A model generated the notes under the pieces. That model did not search any database, was not told the origin of the DNA, and was given only the letters and a program-made list of their open reading frames with translations. Shown here piece after piece: positions 16,371 through 25,078 of a stretch of 64,000 nucleotides of DNA. The stretch comes from Oleiagrimonas sp. C23AA (GTDB taxonomy: Bacteria > Pseudomonadota > Gammaproteobacteria > Xanthomonadales > Rhodanobacteraceae), in contig NZ_JAARLY010000007.1 in the NCBI RefSeq assembly GCF_011759385.1, forward strand, positions 1 to 64,000. Reading direction: 5' to 3'. A program made the translations under genes and the position numbers. Every line of letters begins with the position of its first letter. The stretch's first letter is position 1.

Positions 16371-16991
16371 ATGATGCGCGTGGTGCAGGTTCTGCTGGTG
16401 CTGGTAGTGGTGTCCTTGCTGTCCGGCTGCGGCTACAACGCCATCCAGCGTCAGGACGAGGCGGTCAAGGCGGCCTGGTCCGAGGTGCTCAACCAATATC
16501 AGCGCCGTGCCGACCTGGTGCCCAACCTGGTCAACACCGTGAAGGGCTATGCCCAGCATGAGGAGCGCGTGCTGACCGAGGTGACCAAGGCCCGTGCGCA
16601 GGTCGGCCAGGTCAAGCTCACGCCCGAGCAGGCCGCCGATCCCCAGCAGCTGGCGCAGTTCCAGCAAGCGCAAAGCCACCTTTCCAGTGCGCTGTCGCGG
16701 CTGCTGGTGGTCAGCGAGCGCTATCCGGACCTGAAGGCCAATCAACTGTTCCAGAACCTGCAGGTGCAACTGGAAGGTACCGAAAACCGCATCACCGTGG
16801 CCCGCCACCGCTACGTACAGGCGGTGCAGTCGTACAACACCTTGATCCGCAGCTTTCCCAGCAACCTGACAGCGAAGATGTTCGGCTATCACACCAAGCC
16901 GAACTTCAAGGTCGAGAACGAGCAGGCGATCTCCACCGCACCGACGGTCAACTTCGGCAATACACCGGCCGCGGCCGGAAGCGCGCACTGA
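16371..16991 (+). CDS. lemA: LemA family lipoprotein
   Basis: A 206-residue protein with a short hydrophobic leader and a lipobox (LLSGCG), so probably a lipoprotein. The LemA core follows: YNAIQRQDEAVKAAWSEVLNQYQRRADLVPNLVNTVKGYA, then long helices. LemA proteins are membrane-anchored helical proteins of poorly known role, often paired with TPM-domain proteins, exactly as here. Its stop overlaps the next start by one base. Confidence 0.92.
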   Translation: MMRVVQVLLVLVVVSLLSGCGYNAIQRQDEAVKAAWSEVLNQYQRRADLVPNLVNTVKGYAQHEERVLTEVTKARAQVGQVKLTPEQAADPQQLAQFQQAQSHLSSALSRLLVVSERYPDLKANQLFQNLQVQLEGTENRITVARHRYVQAVQSYNTLIRSFPSNLTAKMFGYHTKPNFKVENEQAISTAPTVNFGNTPAAAGSAH

Positions 16992-17878
16992 TGCGCCGTT
17001 GCTGGACGGTTGTTGTGTGGCTTTGCCTGGCATGGGTGCCGGCGCTGTCGCTGGCCGCCGATGCGCCGTCCATCCCCACCCTGTCCCATCACGTTACCGA
17101 TCTCACCGGCACGCTCAGCGACATGCAGCTCAAGGCGCTGGATGCGCGCCTGCGCCAGCTGGAGAAAACCAAGGGCACGCAGCTGGTGGTGCTGATGGTC
17201 GGCTCCACGCAGCCGCTGGACCTGGACGGTTATTCACTCAAGGTAGCCGAAAAGAACAAGGTCGGGCGCAAGGGCGTGGACGACGGTGTGCTGATGCTGA
17301 TCGCCAAGGCCGATCATCGGGTGCGTATCGAGGTCGGCTATGGCCTGGAGGGCGCCATTCCCGATGTCACCGCGCACCGCATCATTGTCGAGTATCTCGC
17401 CCCAAAATTCCGTACGGGTGACTACTACGGTGGGATCAGCGACGCGGTGGGGGCGTTGACCCAACTGATCGACGGCGAATCGCTGCCGCCTCCGATGCAG
17501 GGCGAAGCCCCATCGCGTCAGCGCCATCACGTCTCGGGATGGCTGCCGATGATGTTCCTGGCCTTCTTCATCGCCAGCATGTGGCGGCTGTTCTTCGGTC
17601 GCCTGCGCGCGCCGTGGCGTCCCGGGCTGGTCGGCGTGCTGACTGCGGTCGTGGTAGGGCTGCTGAGTTTTTCGCTGCTGTATGCGCTGGGTGGCCTGGT
17701 GGTCGGAGGGCTGATTGGCCTGGGTCGTGGCAGCGGTCGCTACATTGGCGGCGGCGGCTGGGGCGGCGGCGGCTTCTGGGGCGGCGGTGGTTTTGGCGGC
17801 GGCGGCTTCGGCGGCGGTGGCGGATTCAGCGGTGGCGGTGGCAGCTTTGGTGGCGGCGGTGCCTCGGGAGGCTGGTGA
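16991..17878 (+). CDS. TPM-domain protein with Gly-rich tail (YgcG-like)
   Basis: A 295-residue protein with a signal peptide, a TPM_phosphatase domain (about residues 33-155, VTDLTGTLSDMQLKALDARL, EVGYGLEGAIPD), two membrane segments (about 185-240) and a C-terminal glycine-rich run of GGGG/F/W repeats. This is the architecture of YgcG/YgcG-like proteins co-encoded with LemA. The role is not established; acid phosphatase activity and photosystem assembly have been reported for distant TPM proteins. Confidence 0.88.
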   Translation: MRRCWTVVVWLCLAWVPALSLAADAPSIPTLSHHVTDLTGTLSDMQLKALDARLRQLEKTKGTQLVVLMVGSTQPLDLDGYSLKVAEKNKVGRKGVDDGVLMLIAKADHRVRIEVGYGLEGAIPDVTAHRIIVEYLAPKFRTGDYYGGISDAVGALTQLIDGESLPPPMQGEAPSRQRHHVSGWLPMMFLAFFIASMWRLFFGRLRAPWRPGLVGVLTAVVVGLLSFSLLYALGGLVVGGLIGLGRGSGRYIGGGGWGGGGFWGGGGFGGGGFGGGGGFSGGGGSFGGGGASGGW

Positions 17879-17879
17879 G

Positions 17880-18377
17880 ATGTGGCGGCGATTGGCCATG
17901 CACCTGTTCCGGCACTGGTTCCTGCAGCGTCGCGCGTTTTCTGCCGACACGCTGGAAAGCCTGACCCGCGCGGTCGCCGATGGCGAGACGCGGCATCTTG
18001 GCGAAGTGGCCTTCGCCGTGGAATCGCGACTCAGCCCGCGACAGGTTTTCCAGGGGCTGGATGCTCGCGAGCGCGCCGCCGAACTGTTCGGCCGCCTGCG
18101 TGTATGGGATACCGAGCACAACACCGGGATTCTGGTCTACGTGCTGCTGGCCGAACGGCGTATCGAGATCCTGGCCGATCGCGGCATCGCCGCGCGTGTG
18201 GATCAGGCCGCGTGGGAGGCCATCTGCGCCAGCATGCGCGAGCACTACGCTGCAGGGCGCTGGTACGAAGGCTCCATGCAGGCGATCAGCCGCATGCACG
18301 CGATTCTTGCCCAGCATTTCCCGGCCGGCGATCAGGCCAACCCCGATGAGCTTCCCAACCGGCCGGTACTGCTTTAG
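17880..18377 (+). CDS. Second TPM-domain protein (cytosolic or membrane-associated)
   Basis: A 165-residue protein that starts one base after the preceding stop. It lacks a clear signal peptide but begins with a basic amphipathic stretch (MWRRLAMHLFRHWFLQRR). The TPM domain shows VAFAVESRLS, ELFGRLRVWDTEHNTGILVYVLLAERRIEILADRGI. This is the third gene of the lemA-TPM-TPM operon, a layout I know from many proteobacteria. An in-frame start further upstream would overlap the Gly-rich tail of the previous gene and is rejected. Confidence 0.85.
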   Translation: MWRRLAMHLFRHWFLQRRAFSADTLESLTRAVADGETRHLGEVAFAVESRLSPRQVFQGLDARERAAELFGRLRVWDTEHNTGILVYVLLAERRIEILADRGIAARVDQAAWEAICASMREHYAAGRWYEGSMQAISRMHAILAQHFPAGDQANPDELPNRPVLL

Positions 18378-18839
18378 GCCGTCGACCGCCACCATTGCGC
18401 AAGATCTGCCCGGCCGTGTGTGCGGTGAGCGCAGCTCGGTGCAGTCAAGCGCGTACCAGTCGCTAGGCGTACATCGGGATGGTTATGCACATGTGGCCGA
18501 CCATCGTACAGAGCCGCCGAGAATGAGGCGCTCGTTGCCGCGGCGCGGCTGATTTTGAACCCATCGCGTATGCCGTTCGCCCAGCGACTGGTACGCTGGA
18601 TTTTTTAGCGTGCTTAGGCTTCTGCATGCGTGCACTCGTGTCGTCGGATGCGCCCACCACATGTGCATTCGATGCGAGGGACAAGGTGCAGGGGCGTGCG
18701 CTCTTGTGAACTCATTCTTGACCTTGCCGGTCTTACCTTCGCCGGCTCAGTGGCTGTCGGTCTGGCATGTGTTGTCCAAGATGCGTGACGCAGCCTCGTA
18801 CCGGCTACACTTGGGCGCTTCCCCATGTTAAGGGTTTTC
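18378..18839. other. Intergenic region with long imperfect palindrome
   Basis: There is no credible gene between the TPM operon and lgt. It contains the 146-bp palindromic element at 18451-18596 followed by a T-run, and otherwise unremarkable sequence leading to the lgt start. The lgt promoter should be here, but I cannot pick convincing -35/-10 boxes. Confidence 0.5.
18451..18596. repeat. 146-bp element with 19-bp terminal inverted repeats
   Basis: The left end GCGTACCAGTCGCTAGGCG (18451-18469) and the right end CGCCCAGCGACTGGTACGC (18578-18596) are inverted copies with one mismatch. Weaker complementarity extends inward. Six T residues follow at 18601-18606. It has no coding capacity and no obvious target-site duplication. 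It may be a MITE-like element, a small structured RNA ending in a terminator, or a large terminator of the TPM operon. Confidence 0.55.
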
Positions 18840-19733
18840 ATGTCCGCTCCGTACGTTGTCCATATTGATCCGGTGGCCCTGGCGCTGGGGCCGGTCAAGA
18901 TCCACTGGTACGGGCTGATGTACCTGCTGGGGTTTGCCGGCGGCTGGTGGCTGGGTGAGCGCCGGCGCCAGGCCGGGCGTTTGCCGGTGGGTCGCAACGC
19001 GTTCGGCGATCTGGCCTTCTACGCCATGATGGGCGTCATCGTGGGCGGGCGCGTGTGGTACATGCTGTCATACCAGCCCATTCACTGGATCTGGACCGAC
19101 CCGCTGGCGCTGTTCCGTATCTGGGATGGCGGCATGTCGTTCCACGGTGGTCTGATGGGCGTGCTGTTGGCCGGATGGTGGTGGTCGCGCCGCCACGGGC
19201 TGCACTTTTTCGACACCGTCGATTTTGTCGCGCCGCTGGTGCCCATCGGCCTTGGGCTGGGGCGTATTGGCAACTTCATCAATGGTGAGCTCTGGGGCAA
19301 GCCCAGCCACGTTTCCTGGGCGATGATCTATCCCGAGGCGCGTGGCGAGGATCTGGCTTACGTGCAGCAGCATCCGTCGTGGCTGCCGGTATTGCAGCGC
19401 TATGGCGGGCTGCCGCGGCACCCGTCGGAGCTGTATGAATTTTTCCTCGAAGGCGTGGTGATGTTCACCGTGCTGTTCTTGTTCTCGCGCAAGCCGCGCC
19501 ACCGTTATGCCGTGTCAGGGTTGTTCGCGCTGATGTACGGCATTTTCCGCTTCTCGGTGGAGTTCGTGCGTGTGCCTGACCCGCAACTGGGCTATCTGGC
19601 CTGGGGTTGGCTGACCATGGGCCAGGTGCAGTCTATTCCGTTGATCGTCGTTGGACTGGTGTTGCTGTGGATGTCGCGTCGCGCACCGGTGCTTGAGCCG
19701 CACCGCGTGGATGATGCCAAGCAAGCAAAGTAG
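18840..19733 (+). CDS. lgt: Prolipoprotein diacylglyceryl transferase
   Basis: A 297-residue polytopic inner-membrane enzyme that transfers diacylglycerol from phosphatidylglycerol to the lipobox cysteine. Seven hydrophobic segments and the family signatures HGGLMG and [13 protein letters not shown] are present. AAGGG at 18829-18833 supports the ATG at 18840; the in-frame ATG at 18825 lies upstream of that site. Lgt-thyA-folA proximity is common in gammaproteobacteria. Confidence 0.95.
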   Translation: MSAPYVVHIDPVALALGPVKIHWYGLMYLLGFAGGWWLGERRRQAGRLPVGRNAFGDLAFYAMMGVIVGGRVWYMLSYQPIHWIWTDPLALFRIWDGGMSFHGGLMGVLLAGWWWSRRHGLHFFDTVDFVAPLVPIGLGLGRIGNFINGELWGKPSHVSWAMIYPEARGEDLAYVQQHPSWLPVLQRYGGLPRHPSELYEFFLEGVVMFTVLFLFSRKPRHRYAVSGLFALMYGIFRFSVEFVRVPDPQLGYLAWGWLTMGQVQSIPLIVVGLVLLWMSRRAPVLEPHRVDDAKQAK

Positions 19734-20210
19734 GCGGACGTGCGCTTAGCGCCAGGTTTGCGGGCGGGGTCTGAGGATTTTGTGCCGGGCTGGACTCACC
19801 GCCGGGCCCGGTGACTGTTGAGGGAGGGTTTTACCCCTCCCCAACCCTCCCCTGCGAGCAGGGGAGGGGGCTGGCCGAGTTAGCTTCACATGGCTGGGCT
19901 AGAGTGACTGTCTCGATGTCGAGAAACACTTGGGCGACCGAGCGACCGAGCGACCGAGCGACCGAGCAGGCGTGGAGTCAGACAATGGCTCCTCCCCCTG
20001 CTTGCAGGGGGAGGCCGGGAGGGGGTGGATCCTGGCCTAGTGCATCCCCTTGGGACTCACCTCAGAAATTGCGGCCACCATCCATCCGGTCGCCCAGGCC
20101 GCGCAAGAGCGAGTCCTCACCGCCGCAGGCCCTTGCCTCCTCCCCACCTTGCAGGGGGAGATTGGGAGGGGGTAGATGCTTGCGCTTATCTCTATCCTTT
20201 AACGCACGCC
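19734..20210. repeat. Convergent intergenic region with three REP-like copies and an octamer array
   Basis: REP-like palindromes lie at 19833-19870 (minus orientation, CCCTCCCC subtype), 19991-20027 and 20136-20174 (plus orientation, CTCCCCC subtype). Between the first two, GCGACCGA is repeated four times (19934-19965). A partial duplication is also visible: CTCAGAAATTGCGG occurs near 20061 and 20211, so sequence from the 3' end of the neighbouring GYF-AIM24 gene has been copied into the intergenic region. No gene seen. Confidence 0.75.
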
Positions 20211-21227
20211 TCAGAAATTGCGGTCGCCATCAATGAGATCGCCCAGGCCACCAAGAATCGAGCCTTCACCACGGCGCTGGCCGCCCCCCTGCGGTGCCGC
20301 GGCCAGCATGCGTCCGGCCATGCGCGAGAACGGCAGCGATTGCAGCCAGACCTTGCCCGGTCCGGTCAGCGAGGCCAGGAACATGCCCTCGCCGCCGAAG
20401 AACATGCTCTTGATGCCGCCGACCGAGCGGATATCCATGTCGACGCTGTCGTGGAAGGCCACCACGCAACCGGTATCGACATCCAGCCGCTCGCCGGCCT
20501 TGAGCTCGCGCTCGATCACGGTGCCACCGGCGTGCACGAAGACCCAGCCATCGCCTTCCAGCTTCTGCATGACGAAGCCTTCGCCGCCGAACAGGCCGGT
20601 AAGAATCTTGCGCTGGAAGAAGATGCCCAGTTGTACGCCGCGGGCGCCGGCCAGGAAGCTGTCCTTCTGGCAGATCAGCCGGCCACCGTGCTCGGAAAGC
20701 TTCATCGCCATCACGGTACCGGGGTAGGGCGCGGCGAAAGCCACATGTGCCTTGCCGTTGCCGTTGTGGGTAAACACGGTGGTGAAAAGGCTTTCTCCCG
20801 TGATCACGCGCTTACCGGCAGAGAACAGCTTGTTCATGAAGCCGCTGCCCTGACTGGCGTGCGAGCCATCGCCAAACACCGTATCCATTTGCACGTCGGC
20901 AGCCTTGTACATCAGCGCACCGGCTTCGGCCACGGCGCTTTCGCCCGGATCGAGCTCAATTTCGACGAACTGCATGTCGGTGCCGACGATGCGGTAGTCC
21001 ACTTCGTCGCTGCGCCCGGAGCCACTGCCGCCGCCCGGCGGCGGTGGCACGGGAATGCTGGGCGCCATGGTCGAGGCCAGCTCAGGCACATCGCGGATCG
21101 GCTTCCAGTCGGAGAAACCTTCGCGCCAGCACAGCCCGTCGGGTCGGCGGGTGGCCTGATCGCGCGCTTGGGTGTCGTCCATGGGGCCGATGCGGTCACC
21201 GGTGTAGCTGAAATACCACTGCGACAT
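20211..21227 (-). CDS. GYF_2-AIM24 fusion protein (TIGR00266 family)
   Basis: A 338-residue protein. The N-terminal GYF_2/DUF4339 module (about residues 1-50: WYFSYTGDRIGPMDD...WREGFSDWKPI) is joined by a Pro/Gly linker (PVPPPPGGGSGSGRS) to an AIM24/TIGR00266 domain (about 75-315; YRIVGTDMQFVEIELDPGE, AEAGALMYK, GGEGFVMQKLEGDGWVFVHAGG). The tail is Gly-rich. The ATG at 21227 begins the GYF module; the long open frame continuing upstream is antisense to thyA. Function is unknown; AIM24 domains form trimeric beta-prisms and GYF_2 modules probably bind proline-rich partners. Confidence 0.85.
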   Translation of the reverse strand: MSQWYFSYTGDRIGPMDDTQARDQATRRPDGLCWREGFSDWKPIRDVPELASTMAPSIPVPPPPGGGSGSGRSDEVDYRIVGTDMQFVEIELDPGESAVAEAGALMYKAADVQMDTVFGDGSHASQGSGFMNKLFSAGKRVITGESLFTTVFTHNGNGKAHVAFAAPYPGTVMAMKLSEHGGRLICQKDSFLAGARGVQLGIFFQRKILTGLFGGEGFVMQKLEGDGWVFVHAGGTVIERELKAGERLDVDTGCVVAFHDSVDMDIRSVGGIKSMFFGGEGMFLASLTGPGKVWLQSLPFSRMAGRMLAAAPQGGGQRRGEGSILGGLGDLIDGDRNF

Positions 21228-21347
21228 GTGCGTCTCCGTGTCGGGATCAATAGGTCTCAAGTCTAGCGGCGCCGTCGGGCAATGCACGTGTCCACTGTCA
21301 TGGGGTATTTCATGCGTACCGCACGCGTTCAGTTGTATCCTTGGGCG

Positions 21348-22142
21348 ATGCGCGCCTATCTCGATCTGCTCCGACATGTGCTGGAAAACGGCACGGAAAA
21401 ATCCGACCGCACCGGTACCGGCACACTTAGTGTGTTCGGGTATCAGATGCGTTTCGATCTTCGTGAAGGTTTCCCATTGGTCACCACCAAGAAGCTGCAT
21501 CTGAAGTCGATCATCCACGAGCTGCTTTGGTTCCTGGCCGGTGACACCAACGTCGGCTATCTCAAAGAGCATGGTGTGCGCATCTGGGACGAGTGGGCCG
21601 ACGAGAACGGTGATCTGGGCCCCATCTATGGTCATCAGTGGCGTTCGTGGTCGACGTCGCGTGGTGACACGGTCGATCAGATCGCCTGGATTGTCGATGA
21701 GATCCGTCGCAACCCCGATTCGCGCCGGCTGGTGGTCAGCGCCTGGAATGTGGGCGACTTGCCAGCCATGGCGCTGCAGCCATGCCACGCGTTGTTCCAG
21801 TTCTATGTGGCCGATGGAAAGCTTTCGTGCCAGCTGTATCAGCGCTCGGGCGATATTTTCCTCGGCGTGCCGTTCAACATCGCCAGTTACGCGCTGCTGA
21901 CGCACATGGTGGCGCAGGTCACCGGCCTGGAAGTGGGTGATTTCGTGCATACCCTGGGTGATGCCCACCTTTACCTCAATCATCTGGAGCAGGCACACAC
22001 CCAACTGGCGCGTGAGCCACGCCAGCGGCCACGACTGCGGCTGAACGAAGGTGTACACCGTATTGATGGCTTCCGATTCGAAGACATTGCAATCGAGGCC
22101 TACGACCCACATCCGACCATCAAGGCACCTGTCGCCGTCTGA
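21348..22142 (+). CDS. thyA: Thymidylate synthase
   Basis: Makes dTMP from dUMP using methylene-tetrahydrofolate. Its length (264 aa) and the catalytic cysteine position (C146 in [11 protein letters not shown]) match E. coli ThyA. The dUMP site residues SDRTGTGT (19-26), RRLVVSAWN and [20 protein letters not shown] are intact. The ATG at 21348 is chosen because MRAYLDLL is the family N-terminus; an in-frame upstream ATG at 21282 adds a non-conserved leader. folA follows 146 bp downstream. Confidence 0.97.
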   Translation: MRAYLDLLRHVLENGTEKSDRTGTGTLSVFGYQMRFDLREGFPLVTTKKLHLKSIIHELLWFLAGDTNVGYLKEHGVRIWDEWADENGDLGPIYGHQWRSWSTSRGDTVDQIAWIVDEIRRNPDSRRLVVSAWNVGDLPAMALQPCHALFQFYVADGKLSCQLYQRSGDIFLGVPFNIASYALLTHMVAQVTGLEVGDFVHTLGDAHLYLNHLEQAHTQLAREPRQRPRLRLNEGVHRIDGFRFEDIAIEAYDPHPTIKAPVAV

Positions 22143-22288
22143 CGCGCCAGCATGACCTGCGGCCCTGTCGCCCGCACGAGTGCGGGCGCATCATGGGGTG
22201 GCGGGGACGCTGGCGCCTTCAGGGCCGGGCGGCGGGTTCGGGTGCGCCAAATGCGCACCGCACGTGAACATGACAAGAAGGATCCTCC

Positions 22289-22774
22289 ATGGCTATTTCC
22301 CTGGTTGCCGCGCTGGACAACGATTTCGCGATCGGCAAGGACGGCACGATGCCCTGGCATCTGCCCGATGACCTCAAGCATTTCAAGGCCTTGACCACCG
22401 GCAAGTACGTGTTGATGGGATACAAAACCGCGCTTGCCATCGGCAAGGCGCTGCCCAACCGCACCAACCTTGTGCTCAGTCGTCGTCACAGCGCGCCGTT
22501 CCCCGGGCAGGACACGGTGCGTTCGCTGGCCGAGGCACAGGCCATTGCCGAGGGCACCGGCCTGATGGTGATCGGTGGCGGCGAGGTCTACCGTGAGGCG
22601 TTGCCGTTTGCGCGCCGCTTGTACCTGACCTGGGTCGACACCCACGTGGATGGGGCCGACGTGTTCTTTCCGCGGGTGAATTTCCGCGAATGGGTGGAAA
22701 CTTCGCGTCAGCACCATGCGCGCGACGAGCGGCATGCGCATGCCTTCGACATTGTCGAGTACGTGCGCGAATGA
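22289..22774 (+). CDS. folA: Dihydrofolate reductase
   Basis: A 161-residue NADPH-dependent enzyme that regenerates tetrahydrofolate after ThyA. Core motifs are ISLVAALDNDFAIGKDGTMPWHLPDDLKHF with the active-site acid (D of LPDDL), LVLSR, MVIGGGEVY and the YLTWVDTHVDGADVFFP C-terminal strand. The usual MGRKT cofactor-site motif reads MGYKT here. AAGGATCC precedes the ATG. The stop overlaps the start of the mutT-like gene. Confidence 0.95.
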   Translation: MAISLVAALDNDFAIGKDGTMPWHLPDDLKHFKALTTGKYVLMGYKTALAIGKALPNRTNLVLSRRHSAPFPGQDTVRSLAEAQAIAEGTGLMVIGGGEVYREALPFARRLYLTWVDTHVDGADVFFPRVNFREWVETSRQHHARDERHAHAFDIVEYVRE

Positions 22775-23496
22775 CCACAGCCATGCACGTGGTAGCCGGT
22801 GTGCTGGAAGATGCTGCCGGTCAGATCCTGCTGGCCCGCCGCCTTCCCGGCAAGCATCTGGCGGGCCTGTGGGAGTTTCCCGGCGGCAAGGTTGAATCCG
22901 GCGAAGAGGCTCCGGCGGCACTGGCGCGGGAGCTGGGCGAAGAACTGGATCTGACCGTCGACTTGAAGACAGCGCCGACGCTGCTCATCGAGCTGCCCTG
23001 GCGCTACGCAGACAACCATCTGCGTCTGGCCGCCTGGCATGTACCGGCGTGGCAGGGCCAGGCGCAGGGCATGGAAGGGCAGGATATCGCCTGGGTCGAT
23101 CCGCGGCAGGTGAACATCGATACGCTGGCACCGGCCGACCGGGCCATCTTGCGGGCGCTGCGTTTGCCGCGACATCTGCAGGCATCGGATGTGCGACGGC
23201 TGAACTCCCCCGTGGACATCCGGCGCGGTGAACACTGGCCCCTGCTCGAGGCCTCCATGCTGATCCAGTGCACGACACGGCTCTGGCCGGTCGATCAGGT
23301 GTTCGGGGTGATATGCCGATCCCGTGACGAGCTGGACATCGCCTTGCGCGTGGATGCTGACTTTGCCATATGGGCCAGCGAGGCCGAGACGGCCGCCGTG
23401 CGGCGCGCGTGCCTGCCCATCTACGCGTTGGCCGCGGCGGGTACCTCGCTCGAAAGTGGCTGGCAGGGGACCTGCGAGCCGGCGGCGCTGGACTAG
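22771..23496 (+). CDS. MutT-type Nudix hydrolase with a divergent ThiE-like C-terminal region
   Basis: A 241-residue protein. Residues 4-130 form a MutT/8-oxo-dGTPase-type Nudix domain with the box GKVESGEEAPAALARELGEELD (from about residue 39). The last 100 residues (from LPRHLQASDV) resemble the distal part of the ThiE/TenI-like domain fused to MutT in many gammaproteobacteria (ends in LPIYALAAAG), but are short and lack obvious phosphate-binding loops. The ATG at 22771 overlaps the folA stop (ATGA). Sanitising oxidised dGTP fits its place beside thyA-folA. Confidence 0.8.
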   Translation: MTTAMHVVAGVLEDAAGQILLARRLPGKHLAGLWEFPGGKVESGEEAPAALARELGEELDLTVDLKTAPTLLIELPWRYADNHLRLAAWHVPAWQGQAQGMEGQDIAWVDPRQVNIDTLAPADRAILRALRLPRHLQASDVRRLNSPVDIRRGEHWPLLEASMLIQCTTRLWPVDQVFGVICRSRDELDIALRVDADFAIWASEAETAAVRRACLPIYALAAAGTSLESGWQGTCEPAALD

Positions 23497-23499
23497 CGG

Positions 23500-24141
23500 T
23501 CAGACGTGGCCACGGGCCTTGCTGGCGGCAAGCGTGCGGTACTGACGGTCGAGCGCATCAATGCGCGTGTGCAGTTGCTCAAGCGAGCCATCGTTGTGCA
23601 GCACATCGTCGGCGATCGCCAGGCGCGCCGAAGGGCTGGCCTGGGCGGCGATCATGCGTCGGGCCAGAACTTCGTCGATGTCATCGCGTGCCAGCAGGCG
23701 CTGCATGCGAACCGATTCGTCCGCTTCCACCACCAGCACGCGATCCACCCAGGCATAGCGTGGCCAGCTCTCGGCCAGCAACGGGATGGCCAGTACGCAG
23801 TAAGGCCCGGTTTCCCGCGCCACGCGCTCGCGCAGCCAAGTGTGCACGCGCGGATGGATCACCGCTTCCAGTTCGCCGCGCAGGGCCGGCTGTTCAAACA
23901 CCCGCTGACGCATGGCGCGCCGGTCGAGTTCGCTGTTGGCGTCAAGAATGTCCCGACCGAGCCGACGTACCAGTTCGGCCAGGCCTTCTGTGCCGCGGGC
24001 TACCACTTCCCGTGCCGCCACATCCGCGTCGTACACAGCAATGCCCATGGCTGCGAAGTGGTCCGTCACGGCACTTTTGCCGGCGGCAATGCCGCCTGTA
24101 ACGGCGACCACGAATGTCGAGGGTGAGGGCGAGGCTTCCAT
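23500..24141 (-). CDS. coaE: Dephospho-CoA kinase
   Basis: Catalyses the last step of CoA synthesis, phosphorylating dephospho-CoA. The 213 residues carry the P-loop GGIAAGKSAV, DADVAAREVVARG, HPRVHTWL and PLLAESW motifs of CoaE. The ATG at 24141 (MEASPSPSTF) gives the normal length; in-frame ATGs at 24153 and 24177 are alternatives. It is the last gene of the pilB-pilC-pilD-coaE block, a standard order in gammaproteobacteria. It converges on the mutT-like gene with only 3 bp between stop codons. Confidence 0.95.
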   Translation of the reverse strand: MEASPSPSTFVVAVTGGIAAGKSAVTDHFAAMGIAVYDADVAAREVVARGTEGLAELVRRLGRDILDANSELDRRAMRQRVFEQPALRGELEAVIHPRVHTWLRERVARETGPYCVLAIPLLAESWPRYAWVDRVLVVEADESVRMQRLLARDDIDEVLARRMIAAQASPSARLAIADDVLHNDGSLEQLHTRIDALDRQYRTLAASKARGHV

Positions 24142-24181
24142 GCGCCCCAGCATGCCGTTGGGACCCGCAGCGGGCAAGGCG

Positions 24182-25060
24182 TCAGCGCAGTCCCATCAGG
24201 CCCAGATAGGCATGCAAAAGTGTCGGCCCGGCCAGGAACCAGAGCAGACCGGCCAGGGCTATGAACGGTCCGAAGGCCATGGGTACGCCCGGCTGGTGGC
24301 GACGCGCCAGCATCATGCCACCACCGATCAAGGCACCCAGCAGCGAGGACACCAGCACAATCGGCAAAATCGCCACCGGCCCCATCCAGGCGCCCAGTGC
24401 GGCCAGCAGCTTGAAGTCGCCATGGCCCATGCCTTCCTTGCCGGTGAGCAGCTTGAACAGCCAGTACACGCTCCACAGCGACAGGTAACCCACTGCGGCG
24501 CCGATAACGGCGCTTTGCAGCGGGATGTACAGCCCTTTCAGTGCCAGCAGCAGCCCCAGCCAGAGCAGGGGCAGCGTGATCGAATCGGGCAGCAGTTGGG
24601 TACGGAAATCGATACCTGTCAGTGCGATCAGGCTCCACACGAACAACAAGCCAGCCCCCCCGGCATAGCTGACGCCAAACTTGGCGACGACCAGCGCGCT
24701 GAGTACGGCGCAAGCCAGCTCCACCAGCGGGTATTGCGCCGAGATGCGTGTGCGGCAGTAACGGCAGCGACCGCGCAACCATAGCCAGCCAAACAGCGGA
24801 ATATTGTCGTGAGCGGCGAGGCGATGCTTGCACGAAGGACAGTGCGAGGGCTCGCGCACCAATCCTGGCGGGCGCGGCTCGTCGACGACTTCCAGCTCCA
24901 GGATGTCGCGCGCTTCCTGGCGCCAGAGATAAGCCATGCGCGCGGGCAGGCGCAGTATCACCACGTTGAGGAAACTGCCGACCAGCAGGCCAAACAGTGC
25001 GGCAACCAGCACCCAGCCCCAGGCGGGCAAGGCGGCGACAAATCCGGGGTCAGTCATCAA
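24182..25060 (-). CDS. pilD: Type IV prepilin leader peptidase / N-methyltransferase
   Basis: A 292-residue inner-membrane aspartic protease that cleaves prepilin leaders and methylates the new N-terminus; it also processes type II secretion pseudopilins. The zinc-binding cysteine pairs CPSC (74-77) and CRYC (99-102), catalytic Asp151 (LTGIDFRT) and Asp215 (GMGHGDFKL) are present with about eight helices. Likely substrates include the two pilins at 40.3 and 42.5 kb. Confidence 0.95.
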   Translation of the reverse strand: MMTDPGFVAALPAWGWVLVAALFGLLVGSFLNVVILRLPARMAYLWRQEARDILELEVVDEPRPPGLVREPSHCPSCKHRLAAHDNIPLFGWLWLRGRCRYCRTRISAQYPLVELACAVLSALVVAKFGVSYAGGAGLLFVWSLIALTGIDFRTQLLPDSITLPLLWLGLLLALKGLYIPLQSAVIGAAVGYLSLWSVYWLFKLLTGKEGMGHGDFKLLAALGAWMGPVAILPIVLVSSLLGALIGGGMMLARRHQPGVPMAFGPFIALAGLLWFLAGPTLLHAYLGLMGLR

Positions 25061-25078
25061 GAACCAGTGCTGCAGTAG

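Noticed and set aside
18610-18831. 73-codon open frame before lgt
   Set aside because: No family resemblance and no ribosome site; it lies in the presumed lgt leader.
21228-22112. N-terminal extension of the GYF-AIM24 protein across thyA
   Set aside because: The extra frame lies wholly antisense to thyA and the GYF module begins at the ATG at 21227.
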